Origin: Coniella vitis
Lineage: Eukaryota > Ascomycota > Sordariomycetes > Diaporthales > Schizoparmaceae
Direction of reading: 5' to 3'
Assembly (NCBI GenBank): GCA_011317545.1
Contig: WUJK01000017.1
Location: 248,001 to 312,000 of the forward strand
DNA: 64,000 nucleotides
Position 1 is the first letter of the stretch. The number at the start of each line of letters is the position of its first letter. The translations under genes and the position numbers were made by a program. The notes beneath the pieces were generated by a model. That model did no database searches and was not told where the DNA came from. It saw only the letters and a program-made list of their open reading frames with translations. Shown piece by piece: positions 1 to 13,735 of the stretch.

Positions 1-1470
1 ATAATAAAGATAAGGGCGGTAAAGATATCCTATAAAAGGCCCTTAATAATACCCTCGAGCTCGAGGATAAGGATAAGGGTAATACCGAGGGTATTAAGGA
101 TAATACTAATAGTAAAGATAAGGTAAACTTACTCTAAGATAACTAGGAATAGGCTGAAAATACCTCTAATAATAAGGAGCCTACCTCTAATATATATACT
201 AGTAATAATAACGCCGAGGAGGACGATAAGGAGGCCTATTAGGATAAGGCTAATAATAATAGTAATTATATTACTAGTAGTAATACTAATCGTACCTATA
301 TAGACGATAGTAGTAGTAGTAGTAATAATAGTAACGATAATAATATCGGTATCGCCCGTATTATTATTACCGGTAATACTAGTAATAAACGCCCTATACC
401 TACCTCTACTCCTATTAATACTCCTATTACTAAGAAGTAGTATTCTACCGCTATTACTAGTAATAGTAATACTAGGGCTAGGGCTATTAAAATAGTAGCT
501 CCTATTAAGGCTAATCCTCCTTATACTACCCGTACTACTAACGCCCCTATTATTATTAATATTTAGCCTAAGGCTAAAACTAGTAAGAAGAAGACTAGTA
601 TTATTAGGAATAAGGGTAAGGCTATTACTCCTACTACCCCTATTAAGCGTAAGAAGATATAAAAGGCTAGCGAAGTTACTCCTAATAGTTATCGTATCGT
701 AACCTAGCGTAATATACCTTATAAGTAATATCTAGTCTCGGTAATTACCGGTAAATCGCTTAATAACTATTAGGATATTAAGGGTAATACCCGCTACTAG
801 CGCTATTAGTATAAGGGTTATACCCCTCTAACTAACTACCTAATAACCGTTAGCCGCTAGCTATATAATGCCCTATAAAAGGGTAAAGACGGTGCCCCCT
901 ACCGTACTACTATTCGTATAGCTAAGGAGGCCTACGATAAAGTACTAGTAGAGGGCCTCGCCGAATCGTCTAGTAAGTCGGAGGAGGAGGTAGAGCCGGT
1001 TATATAGCCCTAGAAGCGCCCCCGCTATATCCTACCCCGCTACCGTTAGTAATAGTAATACTAGCTATAATACTAGCCCTAGTAGTATTAGCGTTAGGCT
1101 ATTATAGCTACTACTACTACTACTAGCGCTAATACTACTTATAAGTAGGAGTACGCCCCTAGTGCTATAAGCTTATTATAATTACTTCCCGGCTTAGTTA
1201 CCTTTACCCTAAATACTTCCGCCGACCGCTATATTATATTATACGCCCTTAGTAACGCTATACGCTAGGTAATCGACTATATATAGTTTAATATACTTTA
1301 GCCCTAGATAGCCTATAATACGGCTATAAACTACCCTAATAGCTAGTAATATAAGATCCTAATTAGACCCGCTTTCCTATAGAATAATAGACCGTATTAT
1401 ACCTACTATATATATAATAGTAAGGGTATTATTTATAGAGAATCTTTATAAACTACTTCTAAAAAGGCAG
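1..1470 (+). pseudogene. Opposite-strand ORF3 of LINE copy A, 5' part missing
   Basis: Reads on the plus strand as a hydrophilic protein rich in D, E, K, N, S, T and Q, with all interruptions TAG or TAA. It has an acidic first part, a Ser/Thr/Asn-rich middle, a basic stretch near 640-670 (KRKKI), then a Gln-rich stretch near 1045-1110. The same frame is found in all large family-1 copies in this window. Its end overlaps or abuts the 3' end of ORF2, which is on the other strand. I recognise no domain. The opposite reading gives a hydrophobic, low-complexity protein, so this strand is favoured; that is inference. Confidence 0.5.
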
Positions 1471-4400
1471 ACTATACCTAATAATCTATAAATATCCTTT
1501 ATAAGTACGTTTTACGGAAAAGGGTATTAAGGGGCCCGGCTAAGCCCTCCGGTTAATCCCGCTACCTCCGCCTAGCTATTATATAATATACCTAATACCG
1601 AGGCGAAAGCTTATTAGAATAGCCTATTTTATAGTAATAGCCTATCCCTAGCCGGCTAAACCGATAGTAATATACTTTAAAATCGCTATAACCGGTCCTT
1701 ATAGCTATAAAGAGAGCTAGCTATTAATAGCTTAGCGAAAGGGCCGGCTATATTATAGTATAAAAGCTTAGCCCCTAAGCGCTATACTAGCCGGATAAAA
1801 CTACCTACTAACGTATCTATTATATCTTCTTAGAGCTCCTAATTCCCTCTCGATATAAGGTCCGTATACCCGAAGTAGTAGGGCTTACTACCCGCCCTAC
1901 TAGGGAGAATATAATACCCCTCTTTATAAGGGTATCTATAAGCTTATTCCTAGCTATACCTATATAACTAGGGCTTTAGAGGATAGTTACTAACCGTCCT
2001 TTTATAAGGTATTATTCGTAAAGGGCCTAAAAGCTTCGGAAAGCCTATTATAAGGTAATAAGTATATTACCCTATAATCCCTAGATAACCGAGGTATTAT
2101 CTATATAGATAAATACTATTAATAATACTATTTCTAGCGCTAATTATAATCCCGTAAGCGCTCTAGCCGCCTCGGCGTCGAAAACGTATAAGTACTTATA
2201 GAATACCCTAGTAATAATAGTAATAAATACCTTATCCCTTATTATAATATACCTATAGCCTACCCTATACTTAGGTCCCTCCTAAACCTTAAAGCCGTCC
2301 GTATATATTATTATAACGTCCGGTAATAGGGTTATATACTATATATTATAGCGTATAGCTACTTCCTCCCTAGGGTAACTAATATTAGGGTCTAGCGTAA
2401 TATAGTTAGGATACCGGGGGGTTAATAAAGCCGGCTTAGGTATAATAGGAAAGCTATATATAGCGTTTATAAGGCGCGTATTAAATACCCTAAGGTTATA
2501 TCCTATAGGAGTATATATCCGTTTATAAAGGGGGTATCCTATATCTAATAGAGTATACTATAGGCTAACCCGGTAAACCGCCGCTCCTAGCGTAAGCCTA
2601 GCTATAGGGAGGCCCGCTTTATAAAGGGTTATTACTATATATACTATCCTCTACGCCGGTAATACCCCTTTAGCGCCCTTTACTAATAGTTAATCCGCCT
2701 TCTTAAGTTATACCGTAAGCGTATAGCCCGATCGAAACTAGGCGTCCGCTATATATATAAGTATCGGGATAAGTATTACTATAACCGCTTTATAAAGGGA
2801 TACCGTAGGGGGGCTATATTATACCTTCCTAAGGCTCCTAAGGTAGGCTATAACCTTCGCTATCTTATAAACCCTTTCCTTAATATACCTCCTACCTATA
2901 AGACGCTTATTAAACTAAAATCCTAGCTAGCGGAAGCTAGCTACCTTAGAATAAAAGGGTATACTAATAATAGGCTTTATACGCCTACCGCTTATTATAA
3001 TAGCCGGTTATACCGCCTCCCTACGCCTTAAGAAGTATAAAACTTCTATCTTCTCCGCTATAAACTATACTATATTCCTCGAAGCCTAATCGTTAACGCT
3101 TACTATATCTATTTCCAGTAGTATTATATTTTTCTCCGCGCTATTAGATATATAAAGGAAGAGAATATCGTCCGTATAATAGAAATACCTATTACTACCC
3201 TATAGAATAAGTTTAGAAAGGTAGATTATATAGTACCGGCGAGAGAGGCGAGCCCTAAGGTATATTATATCTTACCGAGGAGAAACCTATCGTCGACCTA
3301 TCTAAGTAGACCTATATTAGCTATACTATTAGGAAGGAGGTTATTAGATTTAATAATAGGAGTAGGAAACTAAGGACTTATAGCCGTATAACTAATCTAT
3401 TAGGGAGGATAATATTAAACGCCCCTTATATATCCCTAGTTACTATTATAATAACCTACCCTTAGGAGAATATTAGCTCGATATTATATATAAGTACCGC
3501 TATAAGATTTATTATAAAGCGTTTTAATAGCGCCTTATAATACTATAGGTTAAGGACCCCTTTAGTAAGTAGGATCTAGGAGAGCCTATATATAATTAGC
3601 CTCTTAAGCCCCTTAGAAAAGGTAGAAAGGAGAGTAATAGGCCTATATAACCTAGGGCTACCTATATCCCTCTTACCTAGCTTAGGGTATATCGATACCT
3701 TAATATAGCGCTAAGGTAGAGGAAAGTAACCTATAGTAAGGTAATAGTTATAAAGCCGAATTAAAAGGGGGCTAATACTATCCTAATACTCCTTTAATAG
3801 GGATACTAAGGCGCTATTTACCCTAGGAGAGGTAGATTTAACTCGGATAATATACTTCTCTACCTCCTTAGGTATAGCTATATACCTTACTAGAAATAGG
3901 CTTTAGAAGCATCCTAGCCCTTAAGCGGGTCCCTAACTAAATCGTTATCCCTAGAGAACCTTTATAAAATCTTATCCTATAATAAGCTTACTTTCTTAAT
4001 AGGGTTCTTATATAATATACCATCCCCTATATATAATAGGGGAGCCTATAATAGTATAGCTAGCTTATACTACCCCGCTATCCCGAAGATATCCGTATCT
4101 AAAGCTATTATATTAATCCTACCCTATTAAAAGGCTCGCCGATATACTCGAATAGCCCTTTTAAAGGTATTCCTAGCTACCTAAAACTCCTTCGAATAAA
4201 TCCGATAATTATATTAAGCCTTAATATACACCCGGTATACCTCCTTTACCCTATTATCCTACTAAGGGGCTTAGGAGTAGGGTTATAGCTACCGCCCCGC
4301 TACCTTTAAGGCTCTTCCCTAAAGGTAATCTAGGCGGGCTATCTAATTATTTAGAAAAGCTAGGCTTTCCGCCCGTAAGAGGGGCGGTATATCTATTAGC

Positions 4401-5355
4401 CCTATTTCTAAAAAGCCCTTAAAGGCCGGGAGGGATTATAAGTTTACTTATAACCGTACCGGCTATTCCTAGGGGAGCGGAGGACTACTACCGATAGTTA
4501 TAATAAGGGTCTTATAATTAGAGCTAGTATATAGGTTAGGAGTAACCTCTATAGCTATATTTAGAATATTAGAAAAGATTAGGTTAAAGACCCCCCCTTA
4601 GATATATATAGGGATACCCGGGGTATTTATAAAGAATATATCTCTAAATAATACCTAGTCTTTAACCCGGTCGTTACCCCTCTCGTTAGGCTTACCCGGC
4701 TTATAAGGGGTATAGATTATATTAAAATCGCCCCTAACTACCTATCTCCGTATAAGTAGACTATTTAGTATATAATCGAGTATTATATCCTCCCTAAGCG
4801 CCTAATAAACGTTAACTAGAAGGACCCCTAATACCTCTAGCTAGAGTCCGTCCTTTATAATAAAGGGCCGTTACTATTTTATATATAGCCTATAACCCCG
4901 TCGTATATACGTTAGGACCTAGGGCCTATTACCGAGCAACTCCTACCGCCTTTTCTTATAATAGGCTATCGGATCCCCTCCCTAATTATCTACTAGCGAG
5001 AAAAGCTTATAGGTAAGGTGCCTCTAAGTTCTCGTATTATATATCGTATACGGCTCCTAAACCTATATAATATCTACCCCCTGCTTAATATAGAGTACTA
5101 GTAGTATAATATAGGTAGATTATTTCTTCCCTACGTTCGCCTAAGCGATTATAAGAGGAGCTCCCCGGCTATCGGAAGGGTATATCCTACTTATATATAG
5201 GGGGAGTAGTAGTATTTAAGCCCCCCTAGGAGCTAAGGATTATAACCGTATCGTCGTCGTCCTTAACTATATCCGCCGGGGGTATAGGCTTTCTCTCTAT
5301 AGCGGGGCTAGGACCCTCCGGAGGCGGCGTACTAGCCGGGTCGAGCCGCGAAGTT
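1..5355 (-). mobile_element. Tad1-like LINE, family 1, copy A (RIP-mutated, cut by window edge)
   Basis: Non-LTR retrotransposon relic read on the minus strand, with its 3' part cut off by the left edge. ORF2 occupies about 5200 down to 1480. The endonuclease GDFN motif is at 4732-4721, a YTDD reverse-transcriptase box at 3178-3167, and an RNase H domain follows toward 1900. Stops in the frame are TAG or TAA, as expected from CAG, CAA and TGG after RIP. Downstream of ORF2 the opposite-strand ORF3 runs on the plus strand from the window start to about 1470. The copy ends abruptly near 5355, where family-2 LINE sequence begins. No intact frame remains. Confidence 0.85.
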
Positions 5356-6737
5356 AAGGATATACCTATTACCCGAACTTATATTAATAAAATAGTGAAA
5401 ATATATTATATTAATAAGTAATTTGAATATATACTACCCTTTATAGGATAGAAAAGGTAGAATATTAATATAAATAAGTAACCTCCTTATATTAATATAA
5501 TAATAACGATTAGATTTAGGAATATTATATAATAGAATTATTAAAAGAAAAGGAATAGAATAACGTTTAATTATAAACCTTATATAAGCAATAAATAATA
5601 CTAAATAATAATAGGAGATATTACTTAGGTAGGCTAGCTTAGATTATAAAGTATAACTTATCTATATAGAAGATAAAAGGGTAGTTTACTTTCTAAATAA
5701 GGAAGTTTAAAAGTAAAAGAATATAACTCTAACGATAATTTAAATAATAATAAACAACCTTATTAAGAATTTAAGTAAAATTAATACTTTAATATATCTA
5801 AAACGCTATATTAATATCTTAATAAAGTAAATATATAAGATAGCTTATAAAATAATAAAGAAAAGAGCGATTACCTATAAAATCCGGAGCCCTTAATAAA
5901 TACAAGAAGTAATATAAATTATAATTATAATAAAGTAAGTAAAGTATAATCTTCTTATAATATTAAGTATATATATTATAAGGGAAGTAAAATAGAAGGT
6001 AATAATATAAAAGAAAAGGATTATAAATATATAAAAGGCGAGTTAATATTATATATTAATAAAGACTTTATAAAATATAAATAAGCTATAAACCTTTTAA
6101 AAAATAGGTATAAATAAAGAACTATTTATTAAAGCTTAATCTTTAACTCCCCCCTTTAAGGATTTAAATAAAATACCTTATATTATATATAAAGTAAAGA
6201 ATAGCGTTTTAATAGTAAAAGTCTTCTAAAACCTAGGAGCAAATCTCTCGGATATAAAAGAAAACCTTTATATAATATATTTCGAAGTATAAAGGAGTAT
6301 AAATATTATAAAAATAATATAAATTTTATAAAATATTAAGTTATAGAAAATAATTAAGCTAAATAATATTCCGATAGGATTCTTAAAGATATATAAGCCG
6401 TTATGAGCTTAGATATTAGCGGATATCATAAATATAAGCTTCGAATAAATATACTTCTTATAATATTTTTATAAAATAGGGGTATTAATCTTTTAAAAGC
6501 TTAAAAACGTAGAAGAGTAATAAAAGGCTAATATATATTAACCAATTTTATTATTAAGCTATATCGAGAAGGTTATTAAAAAAGTAATAGGAAATTATAT
6601 TATAAATATAGCGGAAGAATATAACTTATTATCTAAGGGGTATATAAGTAATTATATAACTTATCTAATAAATCTTATAATTTAAATTATTATTAAAGTA
6701 ATATTTATAATATAAAATTATAAGCTAATTATAACTC
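5356..6737 (+). mobile_element. LINE family 2, copy 1 (RIP-mutated fragment)
   Basis: Aligns by eye to 7000-8300, for example the shared run around 5525-5545 and 7090-7120. It covers the end of the endonuclease domain and the linker into the reverse transcriptase of an I/Tad-type ORF2 on the plus strand, then breaks off near 6737 before the catalytic RT motifs. Very AT-rich with many TAG and TAA stops. The start, near 5356, is where family-1 sequence stops. It forms a head-to-tail pair with the next copy. Confidence 0.7.
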
Positions 6738-8831
6738 TTAGGTATCGATTATAATAGTAATACTATACAACCAAGTATACGCGGGTAGAGGTAGGGCTAC
6801 CATCTTCGTATATAAACGATACAAATTAGTAGCGTAGGAGTAGCGAATAGGATATAATTAGGCGATAATAGAGTTTAAGTCGGTGCTCCGTATATAAACG
6901 GTTTACTTAAAACTAAAGTCTAGCCTATATGGGATATACTCGCTACCCGAGCTCGTATCGGTAGAATAGCGAAGATATACCGTATTAATAGGCGATTTTA
7001 ATATATATTATCCTTTATAGGATAGGAAAGGTCGGATATTAATATAAGTAAGTAACCCCTTTATATTAATATAGTAATAGCGCTTAGATTTAGTAATATT
7101 ATATAATAGAATTATTAGGAGGAAAGGAATAGAATAACATTCGACTATAAACCTTATATAGGTAACCGACGATATCGATTAGTAGTAGGAGATACTACCT
7201 GATTAAATAGGTTTAGATTATAAAGCGTAGCTTATTTATATAGAAGATATAAGAGAAACCCGCCTTTTAAGTAAGGAAGTCTTAAGGTAGAAGAATATAA
7301 ATCTAACGATAATTTAAATAATAGCGAATAGTTTTATTAAAGATCTAAGCGAGATTAAAACTCTAGTATAATTAAAACGCTATACTAATATATTAATAAA
7401 GTATATATAGAATAGTTTACAAGATAGTAAAGAAGAAAGCAATTGTTTATAGAATCCGAAGCCCTTAGTAAATAAGGGAGGTAGTATAAGCGGTAATTAT
7501 AATAAAATGGGTAAAATATAGCTTTCTCGTAATACCGAGTATATATATTATAAAAGAAGTAAATAGAAAAATAATATTATAAAAGAAGATAATTATAAGT
7601 ATATAGAGAGTAAGCTAATATTATAAAATAATAAAGGCTTTATAAAGTATAAATAAGCTATAAACCCTTAAGAAATAATCTAGAATAAAGAGCTATTTAC
7701 TAAAGCTAAACCTTCGATTACCCCTTTTTAAAGGCTTTAATAGAATAACCTATATTATATATAAAGGAAAAAGTAGTATTTTAATAGTAAAGTTCTTCTT
7801 AAACCTTAAAGTAAACCTTTCGGATATCGGAAAAGAACCTAATATAATATATTTCGAAGTATATAAGAGTATAGATATTACAAAACTTATATAAATTTTA
7901 TAAAATATTAAATTATAAAAAATAGCTGGATTAAATAATATCTCGATTAAGTTCCTAAAGATATATAAACCGGCGTTAGCCCGGGTATTAATAGGTATTA
8001 TAAGAGTAAGCTTTAAATTAATATTATTTTTATAATAATTCTATAAAGTAAGAATATTAATCCTTTAAAAGCTAAAGAAGATAAAAGAGGAATAACGGAA
8101 AGCCGGTATATACTAAACGATTATATTATTAAGCTATATCGGAAAGATTATAAAGAAAGCGGTAGGAAATTATATTATAAATATAATAGAAGAATATAAC
8201 TTATTACCTAAGAAGTAGATAAGTAATTATATAATATATTCTATAAATCTTATAATCTAAATAGTTACCGAAATAATATTTATAATATAGAATTATAAGC
8301 TTATTATAACCCTCCTTTAGCTAAATGTTTTAAGAGCTTTCGATTATATAATATGTAAAAGAATCGTTAGAATATTAGAAGAAAAGGGATTTCCTATTTA
8401 AATAATATATTAGGTTAAGAGCTATCTATTAGAAAGAACGGTAATACTTTACTTCCATAAAATAGCGTTTTCGCTACGAAAAATATACGATAGAGTATTA
8501 TAAGGTTTATTATTATCCTCTATCCTTTCTATCCTATTTATCTCGTTACTATATAAGGAACTCGAGGTACTTAGAGTATTAATAATACGGTTTACCGATA
8601 ATATAAATATTTTTATTATAAGTATAACGGTAATAAAGAGTTACCGGCGGTTATATAATATATATATAGTTTACGAATTATAGTTAAGGAGATATAGGAT
8701 GAAATTCGCTTTTTAGAAGAGTAAGCTTATATATTTTATTAGGGCGTACTGAAGCCTTATAGGAAGTATATACCTAAGCGATATATACGTTTTACCGGTA
8801 GAGTTAATACGATTCCTCGATATATAGTTAA
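6738..8831 (+). mobile_element. LINE family 2, copy 2 (endonuclease plus RT fragment)
   Basis: Plus-strand ORF2 relic of a second non-LTR family. The endonuclease GDFN motif is at 6991-7002. The RT domain contains an LRKP-like segment near 8055, the LQGSLLS-like box near 8495-8515, and an FTDN box at 8591-8602 (FxDD in an active enzyme). All frames are interrupted by RIP-type stops. It is cut at about 8831 by the (TTTA)n tail of the next family-1 copy, so that copy probably inserted here. The family differs from family 1 in sequence and in RT catalytic box (F rather than Y). Confidence 0.75.
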
Positions 8832-8851
8832 ATTTATTTATTTATTTATTT
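8832..8851 (-). repeat. (TTTA)n 3' tail of a family-1 LINE
   Basis: Five tetranucleotide units followed by the conserved element end starting AATTAAATTAACG. The same tail and junction occur at 17863 and 25501, which marks it as the LINE 3' terminus (TAAA repeats in element orientation) rather than a random microsatellite. Confidence 0.8.
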
Positions 8852-11800
8852 AATTAAATTAACGACGGACTAGTTACGCTAGTATACCTCCTAAGGGGTA
8901 TCTCGGCGTATACTACCTATTGTACTGCTAGGGAGCGTGTATACGCCTACCCAGGAAATACAGTCGTAGTATAACCTAAGCCTAAAAAGTTGCTTCGTAG
9001 CGTATTAGCTACGTCCTAGAGGCTAAATGCTCTAGGGATTAGTCTTAGGGCAGAGTTATATAATACTATTTATATAGCCCGTATAGGGCTACCTCTCTAT
9101 TAATAATAGCTAGCTCTTTATTTATAATTATAAATAATAGCTATTATAGCTAGAAACACCTTTACTATTATTAATAATAGGGGTATTACGCTATCTATTA
9201 TACTTATTCTACCCCCTTTATAACTCGTTTAAACTCCCTCCTCCTTCTCCTTCTTTCCTCTTCCTCTTTTACTTTATTATATAGCCGTATAATAATATTA
9301 TTAGCTTATACCGCCGTTATATTAAACTTTCTATTAAAACTCCTAATACTATTATTACTACTTCTACTATTATTATACCTCTTAGGAAAAGAAGTAAGCG
9401 TATCTACTCTCCTTAAATAATTATTAAAACTTATAATAGCCTATTAATATCTTAAACTAATATATAGGTAAGTATACTAAAGCGCGCTATACTACGAAGG
9501 TTATTAATACCTATATAGCTAAGAAATATATATTAATCTAATTAATCTATATAATCTAGCCTAAGCTCCTAAAGTACTATACCTAGCGTTATTCTAAAAC
9601 GTTATAGCCTCCTAACTATATACCTATATATATATTATAATAATTGTAATATATAGCTTTCAGATTATATTTAAATTCTACTAATTAAATACTATTATTT
9701 TATCTATCTATTAATAAACTTCGAAGCTATTAAAAAGGGTATTACTCCTATAATATATAATATACTCTTATATAGCGTTATAAAGCCGATTATTAACGTA
9801 TTTAATAGTAATAACTATATTTATAATAAAAATAAGGACGATAATAATATCCTATAGAAAGCCTTTATTAATACCCTCGAGCTCGAGGACGAGGATAGGG
9901 GTAATATTAAGGCTATTAAGGATAATATTAATAATAAAGATAAGGTAGATTTACTCTATACTAATTATAGCTAAGCCGAAGATAATTCTAATAACGAGGA
10001 AGCTATTACTAATATATATACTAAAGATAATAATATTAAAGAGGACGATAATAAAGCTTATTAGAATAAAGCTAATAATAATAATAATTATAATATTAAT
10101 AATAATACTAACTATACCTATATAAACGATAGTAATAATAATAACGATAATAATATTAATATCGTTTATATTACTACTACCGGTAATATTAATAATAAAC
10201 GCCCTATACCTATTTCTACTTCTATTAGTATTCCTATTATTAAGAAGTAATATTCTACTGCTATTATTAATAGTAGTAATATTAAAGCTAGAGCTATTAA
10301 GATTATACCTCCTATTAAGGCTAATCCTCCTTATATTACCCGTATTATTAACGATATTATTATTATTAGCGCTTAGCCTAAAACTAAAATAGGTAAGAAG
10401 AAGGCTAGTATTATTAAGAATATAAATAAAGCCGCTATACCTATTACTCCTATTAAGCGTAAAAAGATATAAAAGGCTAGTAAAGTTATTTTTAATAGCC
10501 GATATATTATAACCTAGCGTAATATACCTTATAAGTAATACTTAATCTCGGTAATCGCCGGTAAGTTGCTTAGGGATTATTAGGATATCGAGGGTAGTAT
10601 TTATTATTAACGCTATTAGTATAAGGGCTATAACCTTTTACTTAATTACCTAATAACCGTTAATAACTAGCTATATAACGCTTTATAAATAGGTAAGGAT
10701 AATAGGCCTTATTATATTATTATTCGTATAGCTAAGGAGGCTTATAATAAAGTATTATCAAAGGATTCTATTAAAGCTTTTAATAAGTTTAAGGAGGAGG
10801 TAAAGCTAATTACTTAGCTTTAAAAGTATACTCGTTATATCTAGCCCCGCTATTATTAATAGTAATAAAAGTATTAGCTATAGTAATAATAATATTAGAT
10901 TATTATTACTATTACTATTAGTATTAATACTACCTGTAACTAGGAGTATACCCCTAGTACTATAAGTCTATTATAATTACTTCCCGGCTTAATTACCCCT
11001 ACCGTAAATACTCCCGCTAACCGCTATACCGCGCTATACGCCCTTAATAACGCTATACGCTAGGTAATCGATTATATATATATAGCTTAATATACCTTAG
11101 CCCTAGATAACTTATAATATAGCTATAAACTACTTTAATAGCTAGTAGTATAAGATTTCGTTTAACGTTAAACCCGCCTTCCTATAAGGTAATAAACTAT
11201 ATTATCCCTATTATATAAATAGTAGTAAAGAAACTATTTATAGAGAGTTATTATATATTACTTCTAAGAAAGTAGATTATATTTAATAATCTATAAGAAC
11301 ATTTTATAAATATATTTCGTAGAATTAGCTAGTAGGGGGTATAAAGGGGCCCTTTAGCTAATCCTATTACCTCCGCTTAATTATAGCGTAATATACTTAA
11401 TATTAAGGCGAAAGCTTACTTAAATAGCCTATTCTATAATAATAGCCTATCCTTAGCCGGTTAAAATAGTAATAATATACTTTAAATTCTTTATAGCTAA
11501 TCCTTATAATTATAAAAAGAGCTAGTTATTAATAGTTTAAAGAAAGGGCTAGCTATATTATAATCCGATATCTTAGCCCCTAAGCATTATATTAATTAGA
11601 TAAGACTACCTATTATTATACTTATTATACTTTCTCTAAGCGCTTAATTCCCTTTTAATAAAGAGTTTATATACTTAAGGTAATAAGGCTTATTACCCGC
11701 CCTATTAAGGAGAATATTATACCCCTTCTTATAAAGGTATCTATAAGTTTATTCCTAGCTATACCTATAAAATTAGAACTCTAAAGGATAATTATTAACC

Positions 11801-13457
11801 GGCCCTCTATTAAATATTATTCGTAAAGGGTTTAAAAACTCCGAAAAGCTTATTATAAGGTAATAGGTATATTACCTTATAATCTCTAGATAACTAAGGT
11901 ATTATTTATATAAATAGATATAACTATTAGTATTATTTTTAATACTAATTATAGCCCTATAAGCGCCCTAACCGCCTTTATATCGAAAATATATAAATAT
12001 TTCTAAAGCGCTCTTAATATTAGTAATAAGTATATTATCTCTTATAATAATATACTTATAGCCTACCTTATACCTAAGCCTATCCTAAACCTTAGAGCTA
12101 TTTATATATACTATTATAATATCCGGTAATAGGGTTATATATTATATATTATAATTTAAGGCTGCCTTTTCCTTAGAATAACCGATATTAAGGTTTAAGG
12201 TAGCCCGGTTAGGATACCGGGGAGGTAAAAGGGCTAGTTTAAGTATAACCGAAAATCTATATATAATATCCGTAAGATATATATTATATACCCTAAAGTT
12301 ATAACTAATAGAGGCGTATATCCGCTTATAAAGGGGGTACCCTATATTTAATAAAGCGTATTATAAACTAGCTCGGTAAATTATTACCCTAAGTATAAGC
12401 TTAGCTATAGGTAGGCCTATTTTATAAAGGGTTATTACCGTTTATATTATCTCTTATATTAATAATACCCCTTTAATACCTTTTATTTATAATTAACCTA
12501 CCTTCTTAAGCTATATTATAAGTATATAGCCTAGCTAAAACTAGGAGTCCGCTATATATATAAGTATCGGGATAAATATAATTATAATCGCTTTATAAAG
12601 AGATATTATAAGGGGGCTATATTATACTTATTTAAGATTTCTAAGGTATATAATAACCTTTATTATCTTATAAACCTTCTCCTTTATATATTATTTACCT
12701 ATAAAACGCTTATTAAATTAAGCCTAATTAACGGAAGCTAGCTATTTTAGAATAAAAGGGTATATTAATAATAGTCTTTATACGCTTATTATTTATTATA
12801 ATAACCGGCTATATTACTTCCTTATACTATAAGAAATAGAAAATCTTAATCTTCTTTATTATAGATTATATTATATTCCTTATAGCCTAATTATTAACGC
12901 TTATAATATCTATCTCTAATAATATTATTTTCTTCTTTATACTTTTAAAGATATAAAGGAAGAGGATATTATCTATATAGTAAAAATATCTATTATTACC
13001 CTATGAAATAAGCTCCGAAAGGTATATTATATATAATACTAGTGAGAGAAATAAACCCTAGGGTATATTATATTTTACTAAGGAGAAATCCGTTATTAAT
13101 CTATTTAAATAAACCCGTATTAGCTATATTATTAGGAAGAAGATTATTAAATTTAATAATAATAATAGAAAGCTAAGGGCTTATAACCGTATAATTAATC
13201 TATTAAGAAGAATAATATTAAAGGCCCCCTATATATCTCTAATTATTATTATAGTAACCTATTCCCGAGAGAATATTAGCTTAACGTTATATATAAGTAT
13301 TATAATAAGGTTTATTATAAAGCGTTTTAATAATACTTTATAATATTAAGTGTTAAAGACCCCTTTAATAAATAGGATCTAGGAAAGCTTATATATAATT
13401 AGCCTCTTTAGCCTCTTAAAGAAAGTAAAAAGGAGAATAATAAGCTTATATAACCTA
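8832..13457 (-). mobile_element. LINE family 1, copy at 8.8-13.5 kb (5'-truncated)
   Basis: Minus-strand element whose 3' tail is the (TTTA)n run at 8832-8851. About 0.9 kb of 3' untranslated sequence follows, then the opposite-strand ORF3 (about 9750-11300, plus strand), then ORF2 from 13457 back to about 11300. The RT box region is near 12970. The copy is 5'-truncated near 13457 inside the ORF2 RT region, the usual outcome of incomplete LINE reverse transcription. RIP is heavier than in copies A and C: more CpG-flanking positions are also T or A. Confidence 0.8.
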
Positions 13458-13735
13458 AAGCATCCTTCCCGATACTTCTCTCGTATACGCCTGCTTTTAT
13501 TAAGGGTACGCGCGGTTTTACTAATAATTTACTAATACTTAACCTATTTATATATAGGCAAATACAGCCGTAGAATAGCCTTATAGGAGGCCCTACCTAT
13601 AAACATAACGTAGAGCGGCCCTCCGCCGCCTTAGGGACTAGTACCTAGGATAGATATTAGTTTTATTACGGATTCGATTTACTCCCCTATATAATAGAAG
13701 AGATACCGCAGTATTACGCTATAAGTATAGGAGGA
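13458..13735 (+). repeat. 280-bp repeat, inverted copy of 29615-29907
   Basis: About 280 bp matching the reverse complement of 29615-29907 with only RIP-type differences visible, for example the shared CCGCCGCCTTA region near 13625. In both places it lies directly beside a family-1 ORF2 fragment on the plus strand. I find no terminal TG..CA or inverted ends and no clear coding potential. It could be a solo LTR, a non-autonomous element or part of a segmental duplication. Confidence 0.6.
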